Shown piece after piece: positions 45,249 to 51,332 of a stretch of 51,332 bases of DNA. Made by a program: the position numbers and the translations under genes. The notes under the pieces are model-generated. The model was not told the DNA's origin. It was given only the letters and a program-made list of their open reading frames with translations, and made no database searches. Position 1 is the stretch's first letter. Every line of letters starts with the position of its first letter. The stretch is from CAZMCH01 sp964564735 (lineage in GTDB: Bacteria > Poribacteria > DTPJ01), in NCBI GenBank assembly GCA_964564735.1, contig CAZMCH010000020.1:1-51332 (forward strand), read 5' to 3'.

Positions 45249-45740
45249 CTAGTTAGTCGGTTCTTTTAATGTCTTTGCCAATACACGAAAAATTATAATC
45301 GTAAGCAATGAATTAATAAATGCAGTAAAAATAAGTCCTAAAATGCGAACTTTTGGCGAAGAAAAACCAGTAAGTAAAGCATTTAGAATTAATAACGAAA
45401 TTAGCTTTTCAAACAATGTTGCAGAAAAACTTGCTATTGACTGAGTAACAATACTTTCAGAATAAAATCTTGACCTCATTAAGCCAACAGAAAAACCAAT
45501 TAATGTCAAATTAAATGATTGTATGCCTATGAATGGTCCACCAGAAGAAAGATCACACAAAAATCCAGAAAAAAAACCAACTATTTCGCCCTGAAATGAA
45601 CCTTTTAATAAAGCAACAGAGACAGTTAATACTAAAGGCAAACTAGACTTACTTCCAAATATAGATATATTAGCAATAATACTGTTCTGTAATATTACAC
45701 TTACCAAAATTAAAAACGTAAATTTTAATATACGAATCAT
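45249..45740 (-). CDS. mreD: Rod shape-determining protein MreD
   Basis: A 163-residue membrane protein with about five TM segments linking MreB/MreC to the wall synthase. The hydrophobic pattern and FFSGFLCDLSSGGPFIGIQS near 75 fit the MreD family. The frame extends to an ATG at 45800, but the first 20 residues would be encoded by a degenerate ATACTGG-type repeat. The natural MreD start is MIRILKFTF at 45740; neither start has a good Shine-Dalgarno. Confidence 0.85.
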   Translation of the reverse strand: MIRILKFTFLILVSVILQNSIIANISIFGSKSSLPLVLTVSVALLKGSFQGEIVGFFSGFLCDLSSGGPFIGIQSFNLTLIGFSVGLMRSRFYSESIVTQSIASFSATLFEKLISLLILNALLTGFSSPKVRILGLIFTAFINSLLTIIIFRVLAKTLKEPTN

Positions 45741-45830
45741 CTTTGCTAGATACTGGATGCAAGATACTGGATACTGGTCTGGAAATATAATAATATCCAT
45801 TCTCCAGCAAATAGCATCTAATATCCAGAA
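45741..45830. repeat. Degenerate TACTGGATGC/ATCCAG tandem repeat between mreC and mreD
   Basis: Short near-repeats of ATACTGG/ATCCAG (TAGATACTGGATGCAAGATACTGG..., then ATATCCATTCTCCAGC and CTAATATCCAG) fill the gap. They reach into the last codons of mreC. Such repeats are not expected inside an mre operon. They could be a dispersed element or an RNA structure that sets mreC/mreD stoichiometry. Confidence 0.5.
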
Positions 45831-46741
45831 TTTAATACCACAATTACATTAGTCAATCTGCTAAACTTAAAAGCGGGTTTTACTTCGATATGACAAAATT
45901 GTATCTTTTTATCAATAGAAGTTATCCATCCAACCAACATCCCCGGAGGAAATATAGAACTTCTATCATCTACAATAACGGGGTCCCCCTGACTCAACAT
46001 ATCATGCGTTGTTGATGGAACTTCTTCTATAGTGCAATCTTCTTTTTCGGGTCGACCTTTCAAAAGAGCCAAATCTCTTTGTGGTCCAATAGTTACCGCA
46101 ACAACACTCAATCTATCTGTTATAAGCTGAACTGTTGCTGTATTTGCCTGAATACTGCTGATTTTCCCTACTATTGCGCCAGTCATCAACTTTGTTGTTG
46201 TAATAGACTTTGGAGGCGGAAACATTACTTGCGTAATAACAGCCATATCAACTGCAATGCCTTGATTTCTGCCTTTATTTATAGTAACATATCGAAACCA
46301 ATCTGTAGGCTCAACTGCTATAACTCTGGCTGGCAAAAAATCAAAAGATGGATTAACTTCCATAAGACTATTTTGGAATTTCCATAATTTTTCTAGATTC
46401 TTTGTTTTTTGTCTTTCTTCCTCTAATTGAAAATTAAGGCTTTCTAGACTATGCTTTAAGGCATTAAATTCCTCTAATTCTCTTGGTTTATGGAACAAAT
46501 CCGCAATAAAAACTCCGGCATCAATCATTTTATCGGAAATATAGCTAATAGTATGCTCTATAATCTGATTAGGAACAATAAAAAGCGAAAGAGAGCTTTT
46601 TATGGGATTATGAGATATTTCGTTTATAGCAGAAATATCACCCTCGTATTTAGGAGAATAAGACCAGCTAAAAATCAGTGAAATAACGCATAAAAAAATA
46701 AGTGTTATTAGATTTTTATACTTATTAGATAATAATGACAT
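45818..46741 (-). CDS. mreC: Rod shape-determining protein MreC
   Basis: A 307-residue periplasmic scaffold anchored by one N-terminal TM (about 9-27). A coiled coil at about 88-120 (LKHSLESLNFQLEEERQKTK) precedes the beta-barrel domains with PARVIAVEPTDWFRYVTINK and GMLVGWITSI. It activates PBP2/RodA. The last residues (VLNSGY) and the stop lie in the repeat that follows. It starts 30 nt after mreB without a recognisable Shine-Dalgarno. Confidence 0.92.
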   Translation of the reverse strand: MSLLSNKYKNLITLIFLCVISLIFSWSYSPKYEGDISAINEISHNPIKSSLSLFIVPNQIIEHTISYISDKMIDAGVFIADLFHKPRELEEFNALKHSLESLNFQLEEERQKTKNLEKLWKFQNSLMEVNPSFDFLPARVIAVEPTDWFRYVTINKGRNQGIAVDMAVITQVMFPPPKSITTTKLMTGAIVGKISSIQANTATVQLITDRLSVVAVTIGPQRDLALLKGRPEKEDCTIEEVPSTTHDMLSQGDPVIVDDRSSIFPPGMLVGWITSIDKKIQFCHIEVKPAFKFSRLTNVIVVLNSGY

Positions 46742-46771
46742 AATGGATATTTCAGATTATTTTGACCAAAA

Positions 46772-47809
46772 TTAACGTTCATTAGGAGATGCAAGAACCT
46801 CCCTTAATTTATCAAGTTCCTCTAAAGCCCTTCCAGCACCAAGCACCACACATTCGATAGACTTCTCCGCCCTTATGACAGGTAATTTTGTTTCTTCACT
46901 TATGAGTTGATCTAGTCCTTGAAGAAGCGACCCTCCTCCAGTTAGAACCATGCCTCTTTCCACTATATCAGCCGCTAATTCAGGGGGAGTCCGCTCTAAT
47001 GTCTGGCGAATTGTAAATAGAATCTCAGATACAGGTTCTTTCAAAGCGGATCTTATTTCTTGTGAAGATACCGTCAAAGTTTTCGGCAAACCAGCAACAA
47101 GGTCTTGACCTTTAAGGTCGATAGTTTCTTCATGCTCAAGTGGAAATGCAGAACCGATTTTAATTTTAATAGTTTCTGCTGATCTTTCTCCAATAGACAT
47201 GCTATATTCCTTTTTTATATATTGAACAATCGCATCGTCTAATTCATCACCAGCGGTTCTTGCAGAATTAAAAACAACTATTCCTCCGAGAGAAATAATC
47301 GCAACTTCGGTAGTTCCACCACCAATATCAACAACCATATTACCCGCAGGCTCTTGGACGGGTAATCCAGCACCGATTGCTGCTGCCATTGGTTCGGTAA
47401 TTAGGTATACTTCTCTTGCACCTGCTCTTTCTGCTGATTCACGAACAGCACGCCTTTCGACTTCAGTTATTCCCGAAGGGATACCGATAATCATTCTAGG
47501 ACGACTCATTCTTCTGCTATTATGCACCTTCCTGATAAAATGGCGTATCATGCTTTCGGTAATATCAAAATCAGCTATAACACCATCACGTAAAGGTCTT
47601 ATTGCTTCTATATTCATAGGAGTTTTACCAAGCATCTGTTTGGCTTCACTACCGACAGCCCTAACTTTTCTACTTCCTTTATCAACAGCAACAACAGATG
47701 GTTCGCAAAGCACAATCCCTTTACCGCGAACATACACAAGCGTAGTTGCTGTCCCAAGGTCTATTGCTATATCATTGGAAAACAAACCCCAAAAGGAATC
47801 AAATATCAT
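46772..47809 (-). CDS. mreB: Actin-like rod shape protein MreB
   Basis: A 345-residue actin homologue that forms membrane filaments guiding elongation. Phosphate-1 is DLGTATTLVYVRG near 17, phosphate-2 is MVVDIGGGTTEVAIISLGG near 159 and the adenosine motif is GMVLTGGGSLLQGL near 290. GIPSGITEVERRAVRE is the MreB-specific block. It is the first gene of the shape cluster, about 107 nt after the regulator gene, and a perfect TATAAT on the minus strand (47836-47831) with no clear -35 could be its own promoter. Confidence 0.97.
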   Translation of the reverse strand: MIFDSFWGLFSNDIAIDLGTATTLVYVRGKGIVLCEPSVVAVDKGSRKVRAVGSEAKQMLGKTPMNIEAIRPLRDGVIADFDITESMIRHFIRKVHNSRRMSRPRMIIGIPSGITEVERRAVRESAERAGAREVYLITEPMAAAIGAGLPVQEPAGNMVVDIGGGTTEVAIISLGGIVVFNSARTAGDELDDAIVQYIKKEYSMSIGERSAETIKIKIGSAFPLEHEETIDLKGQDLVAGLPKTLTVSSQEIRSALKEPVSEILFTIRQTLERTPPELAADIVERGMVLTGGGSLLQGLDQLISEETKLPVIRAEKSIECVVLGAGRALEELDKLREVLASPNER

Positions 47810-47830
47810 CTGTTTTGTCCCTCATATTTG

Positions 47831-47836
47831 ATTATA
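47831..47836 (-). promoter_or_regulatory. Possible -10 element for mreBCD
   Basis: TATAAT on the minus strand lies about 22 bp before the mreB ATG. I find no matching -35, so the short leader and the promoter itself are uncertain. Confidence 0.3.
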
Positions 47837-47867
47837 TACTTAAAACTAAATAAATTGGCTTAAAATC

Positions 47868-47915
47868 TAAAATATACCAATCTTTAATCTTAAATCATCT
47901 AATCTTTAATTTTTA
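47868..47915. repeat. AATCTTTAATCTT-type repeat block before mreB
   Basis: Near-tandem units of AATCTTTAATCTTAAATC and AATCTTTAAT follow the stop of the PorX-like gene directly. The same heptad (AAGATTA on the other strand) builds the hairpin at 39379-39449. With the mreC/mreD element this puts repeats at three junctions of the same gene set. Confidence 0.5.
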
Positions 47916-49481
47916 TTATCTAGGTTTCATTATTACACAAGGCAAAATCATTTCTTCCATAGAAATTCCCCCGTGTTGAAAACCGCCCTTAAACTGCCTT
48001 TTATATTCGTGAAACTGGTTCGGATAGACAAAATAATAGTCTTCTTTTGCCAGTATATAATTCTTGCCTATACTTCCACCGGGCAACTTATAATCAGCGG
48101 GATCAGATATATATACCGCTTCATTTTCATTGCATCCAAGATTATTGCCTACCTTAAATCTAAGGCTTGTTGATGTATCACGGTTGCCAAAGGCTTTTGA
48201 TGCCCTATTGCTTAGTATTGATCCATGATCGGATGTAAGAACCGTAACAACATCTTTACGAGATATTATCTTTAGTATCTCAAATAATGCGGAATGTGTA
48301 AACCATGATTTTGTTAGCGACCTGAAAGCCGGCTCATCTGGCGATATTTGCTGTAATATATCTATTTGTGATCTCTTATGCGTCAGAATATCAATAAAAT
48401 TAACAACCAAAGCAGCTATACTAACCTTATTAGTGGATGAAACATGTTGAATATATTCATCACCACCACGAGCGTCAAATATCTTAAAATATCTCAAAAA
48501 TGGCTTTAAATCAATACCTGACTGTTCTAGTTTAATCTCAAGAAGCTTCTTTTCATATTGGTTTGTACTAGTTTCGTCCTCTGGATTTTCTTCCCAGTAT
48601 TTTGGATATTTCTGCTCTATTTCTCTGGGAAATAAACCGCTAAACAAGGCATTTCTTGAATAAAGAGTCGCGCTTGGCAATATTGAATAATAATAATCAC
48701 GAGTTATTTGAAAATATGGTCGTAATAAAGGTTCGATAGTGAACCATTGATCCATTCTCAAACAATCAACAACTATAAAATATACTTGTTTTTTTTCTTT
48801 TAGCAAGGGAATAACATATTTATCAATTAAATCAACCGATAATGTTGGGGAGTCATTTCCTTTTAACCACTTGGTATAATTATTTTCAATATATGAGGAG
48901 AAACCAGCATTACATTCCTTTTTTAATTCCTTATGCGCCTCTTCCAAGCCAGTTTTTTCCAGTTGGTCAAATTCCATATCCCATTCTATAAGCTTAAGAT
49001 ATATATCTATCCATTCCTTCCAACTGGGATTTCCGCTATTTGCAGTTCTAATCTCATTAAAATCAGCAGTATAATCTTTCGGAACTTTTGTTTCTATTAT
49101 TTTATCCTGCTCTAATACTCTCTTCAAAACAGGAATGATTCGGCTTGGGCTAATAGGTTTTATCAAAAAGTCATCAATGCGATTCCCAATGGCTTCGTCC
49201 ATTAGTTCCTCTTCTTCACTTTTTGTTACCATGATAACTGGCAGAGATGGTTCTATTTCTCTTATTAGCGAAAGAGTATTCATTCCATCACGCCCCGGCA
49301 TTATTTGATCGAGAAGTATGGCATCATACTGGCTATCCTTCAATATTGATATAGCGTCGTCACCATTAGAGACAGGCGTTACATCATATCCCTTACTTTG
49401 AAGAAAAAATATATGAGCCTTTAGACCATCTATTTCGTCATCTATCCATAGAATTCTCCTATTATTACTGCTTTTCATCAT
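47916..49481 (-). CDS. porX: PorX-like response regulator (REC domain plus PglZ phosphatase-fold domain)
   Basis: A 521-residue regulator. The REC domain at 8-125 has the acidic pocket DDE (14-16), phospho-acceptor Asp58 (ILLDQIMPG), and a Lys in FLIKPIS. A helical linker at about 140-215 leads to a PglZ (alkaline-phosphatase-fold) domain with FIVVDCLRMDQW near 235 and VTVLTSDHGSIL near 425 as metal sites. This REC-linker-PglZ layout is that of PorX, the Porphyromonas regulator of type IX secretion, whose effector acts as a nucleotide phosphodiesterase. AAGGA six bases upstream supports the start. The partner kinase gene ends 13 nt upstream. Confidence 0.88.
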   Translation of the reverse strand: MMKSSNNRRILWIDDEIDGLKAHIFFLQSKGYDVTPVSNGDDAISILKDSQYDAILLDQIMPGRDGMNTLSLIREIEPSLPVIMVTKSEEEELMDEAIGNRIDDFLIKPISPSRIIPVLKRVLEQDKIIETKVPKDYTADFNEIRTANSGNPSWKEWIDIYLKLIEWDMEFDQLEKTGLEEAHKELKKECNAGFSSYIENNYTKWLKGNDSPTLSVDLIDKYVIPLLKEKKQVYFIVVDCLRMDQWFTIEPLLRPYFQITRDYYYSILPSATLYSRNALFSGLFPREIEQKYPKYWEENPEDETSTNQYEKKLLEIKLEQSGIDLKPFLRYFKIFDARGGDEYIQHVSSTNKVSIAALVVNFIDILTHKRSQIDILQQISPDEPAFRSLTKSWFTHSALFEILKIISRKDVVTVLTSDHGSILSNRASKAFGNRDTSTSLRFKVGNNLGCNENEAVYISDPADYKLPGGSIGKNYILAKEDYYFVYPNQFHEYKRQFKGGFQHGGISMEEMILPCVIMKPR

Positions 49482-49494
49482 TTTGTATCCTTTT

Positions 49495-50973
49495 TTAATA
49501 ACTACTGCTTGCAGGAAGCTCTATCACAAATGTTGTGCCAGTTGATCCTGTATTTACTAATTTTACGTGTCCACCATGATAGCCTTCTATTATACGCTTC
49601 ACTATCGCAAGCCCTAATCCCCATCCATGTTTTTTTGTGCTATAACCGGGCAAAAAAACTTTATTTCGGTTCTTTTTTGGTATCCCTTTACCATTATCTT
49701 TATATATAATCAAAACATCATTCTGTTTTGGGTTGTATTCTGTTTTTATTTGTATTATTCCTGTTTCTTTATCAATAGCATCAAGCGAGTTTCTAATAAG
49801 ATTCTCTATAACCCACTGCAAAAGATTTTCATTTGCCTCGACTTTCGGGACATTTTGATAGCTCTCAATAATATTGACATGCCTTTGTCTGTTTGGAAGT
49901 CTTTTCCTGAAATATTCAACTGCCTGATGGGTAATTTCTGAAACATCCAAAGGCTCTCGCTTGGGTATTGAGCCGATTTCACCAAACCTAGCTGATATAT
50001 TACTAAGTCTTTCAACATCATTTTCCATCTCTATGTATATAGATTTAATATCCTCATCTTCTATTTCATTTGATTTTTCTTTGAGAATATCAAGCCAACC
50101 CATAAGAGATGAGATTGGCGTCCCAAGTTGATGAGCAGTCTCTTTTGCAAGTCCTGCCCAGATAGCCTGCTGTTCATTTCTGTTTATTCTTTGATTACCT
50201 ATAATAGCAACTGTCAAAAATGCAGTAACCAAAATGATTTGTGCCAGAGGCATCCACCATTGTAAATGATGTATTAGCCTACTATTACCGTAATGAAAAT
50301 AATATGTTTTGGAAGTAGGATTATATTGTATGGTTGTAAGTAATCCACTTGCTTTTGCATTATCTACAAAATTTTGTATATGTCTTAGGGGAATATCAGT
50401 ATTTTTTTTGTCTTGCTCTGCATAGTTAATATTTTTCCAAAATATAGGGTCCCCTGAAACATCAGTTATTACTAAAGACGAATTCGGATTAAGTGAATAT
50501 TTTGTTTGATCATAATATATGTATCCAATTATTGCCCTATCCCGCTCAAGAGCTTTCATAGGAATAGGTTTATGTTTTTTATCCATATCATTGACTATTT
50601 TGTCTATTTTTTTCTTTTCTGATTCTTTGAGAGTGCCAGCAATGATTTTTTCTCTAAATCCACTACCGATGTTTCTTGCTACTATTGGATTACCAGACGC
50701 ATCTGTCAAAATATACGGAAATTCAAGCTGACTAATAATTACTTGTCCTGCTTCGCTAGTTTCTCTATCTGAGACCTCAGAAAGCTTCGCGACAAAGCTA
50801 GCCAGCATCATAGAATATTCAGAGGTTTCCCTTTTCCATCGATTATTCAGCCAAAAAGAATATAAGAAAAATATCAAGGATAAAGATAATATTCCAATAA
50901 CAAAATAGCTTTTAAAGAAACCTCGAGTCCTATATTTCCATGAGCCATTTCTTGTAAAAAATGTGCGTAACAT
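49495..50973 (-). CDS. Membrane sensor histidine kinase (PorY-like partner)
   Basis: A 492-residue kinase with two TM helices (about 22-42 and 241-259) bracketing a periplasmic sensor of about 200 residues. The H-box is GLAKETAHQLGTPISSLMGW with His281, the form common in Bacteroidetes kinases. The ATPase part has NLIRNSLDA (N box), DNGKGIP (G1) and GWGLGLAIVKRIIEG (G2). No HAMP domain is evident. No Shine-Dalgarno is visible before ATG 50973. It is 13 nt upstream of the PorX-like regulator, so the two are an operon and almost certainly a cognate pair. Confidence 0.92.
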   Translation of the reverse strand: MLRTFFTRNGSWKYRTRGFFKSYFVIGILSLSLIFFLYSFWLNNRWKRETSEYSMMLASFVAKLSEVSDRETSEAGQVIISQLEFPYILTDASGNPIVARNIGSGFREKIIAGTLKESEKKKIDKIVNDMDKKHKPIPMKALERDRAIIGYIYYDQTKYSLNPNSSLVITDVSGDPIFWKNINYAEQDKKNTDIPLRHIQNFVDNAKASGLLTTIQYNPTSKTYYFHYGNSRLIHHLQWWMPLAQIILVTAFLTVAIIGNQRINRNEQQAIWAGLAKETAHQLGTPISSLMGWLDILKEKSNEIEDEDIKSIYIEMENDVERLSNISARFGEIGSIPKREPLDVSEITHQAVEYFRKRLPNRQRHVNIIESYQNVPKVEANENLLQWVIENLIRNSLDAIDKETGIIQIKTEYNPKQNDVLIIYKDNGKGIPKKNRNKVFLPGYSTKKHGWGLGLAIVKRIIEGYHGGHVKLVNTGSTGTTFVIELPASSSY

Positions 50974-51332
50974 AATTCTAAAAATGCTTTTACTAACTTG
51001 GAGAGTCAGTTTTCTTATTTGTCAAAATATAAATATATTAAGAATTGTGAATCTATTTACAAAATTAAATGACAAATTTGCTAAAAAATCTTTTGTTTTC
51101 AGCTTTCCATCCGAATCAGGCAGGTAATAAATAGGGGAAAATGGGAGACTGCGAGACTCTAGCTGATATGGAATGAACCTTAATTATTTTATCAGACTAT
51201 AATTAGAAAGTCAAGCATGTTTGTACTGCTGATTCACCCTCAGTTTTTTATACTTCATAGAAACACGCATTATCTATTGTCCAGAAGGGATCAAGCCTGA
51301 AATGAATCCAAGAATCTCGCAGTTTCTCTTTG
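50974..51332. other. Non-coding AT-rich region with inverted repeat
   Basis: No protein frame or RNA gene is evident in these 359 bases. GAGACTGCGAGACTC (51145-51159) is an imperfect inverted copy of GAATCTCGCAGTTTCTC (51312-51328), separated by about 150 bp. The arms could be the ends of a small non-autonomous element that reaches almost to the window edge. A TTGACA on the minus strand about 50 bp upstream of the kinase start has no good -10. Confidence 0.4.

Noticed and set aside
47916..49481. PglZ domain as a sign of a BREX or other phage-defence island
   Set aside because: The domain is fused to a receiver domain and paired with a histidine kinase; no brx, pglX/Y or other defence genes are present.
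1..51332. tRNA, rRNA or CRISPR array
   Set aside because: I found no cloverleaf-like sequences with a TTCGA arm, no rRNA segments and no regularly spaced direct repeats in the intergenic regions.

Overview
This is a visibly AT-rich bacterial chromosome segment, densely coded, with no rRNA, tRNA or CRISPR array that I can see. It encodes outer-membrane-type lipoproteins, a beta-barrel protein ending in Phe, a full mreBCD-PBP2-RodA cell-shape cluster and DapF. The cell is therefore a Gram-negative, probably rod-shaped bacterium with meso-diaminopimelate peptidoglycan. A PorX-like response regulator, an archaeal-type IMP cyclohydrolase (PurO family), a tandem PurS, Nqr subunits, GH95/GH20 enzymes and several sugar-isomerase/UroD/beta-helix/ThuA-type genes together suggest an uncultured lineage near the FCB group or Poribacteria-like phyla. 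That placement is an inference from gene content only.

Layout. Positions 1-318 hold a decayed mobile-element-like remnant with 25-nt direct repeats and a strong sigma70-type promoter. 319-6895 (+) encodes a Lon-family protease overlapping PurO, a P1 (S58) peptidase, an M19 dipeptidase and ArgG. 6948-7769 (-) is a HAD phosphatase. 7992-8849 (+) is a sugar isomerase-like TIM barrel. 8963-13903 (+) encodes NqrA, NqrB and NqrC homologues without nqrDEF, then a MATE transporter and a tandem PurS. 13909-15543 (-) is NadB. 15544-15981 is a repeat-rich intergenic region. 15982-22537 (-) encodes, in transcription order, a GH20-like enzyme, two CsgG-like lipoproteins, a beta-barrel protein and a GH95 fucosidase. 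22660-25978 (-) is a four-gene operon of uncharacterised membrane proteins with its own promoter, the best candidate here for an undescribed complex. 26173-34295 (+) encodes a double zinc-ribbon protein, a voltage-gated K+ channel, a UroD-family protein behind a hairpin leader, a BatA/VWA membrane protein, a beta-helix protein, an alcohol dehydrogenase and a UbiA-type protein. 34407-50973 (-) is a long set of genes: sensor kinase and PorX-like regulator, then mreB, mreC, mreD, mrdA, rodA, a fused radical-SAM protein, RNase E/G, dapF, an MBL-ThuA fusion, a TIM barrel and a Tat-motif microprotein.

How the genes fit together. The right third concerns envelope growth (actin-like MreB scaffold, PBP2/RodA synthase, DapF precursor supply) and its probable sensory control. 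The middle concerns the outer membrane and polysaccharide handling. The left third concerns proteolysis/peptide turnover, arginine, purine and NAD biosynthesis, and a partial sodium-pumping NADH:quinone oxidoreductase. Short palindromic or tandem repeats occur in several gaps; two of them overlap the stop codon of the upstream gene (mreC and the radical-SAM gene).
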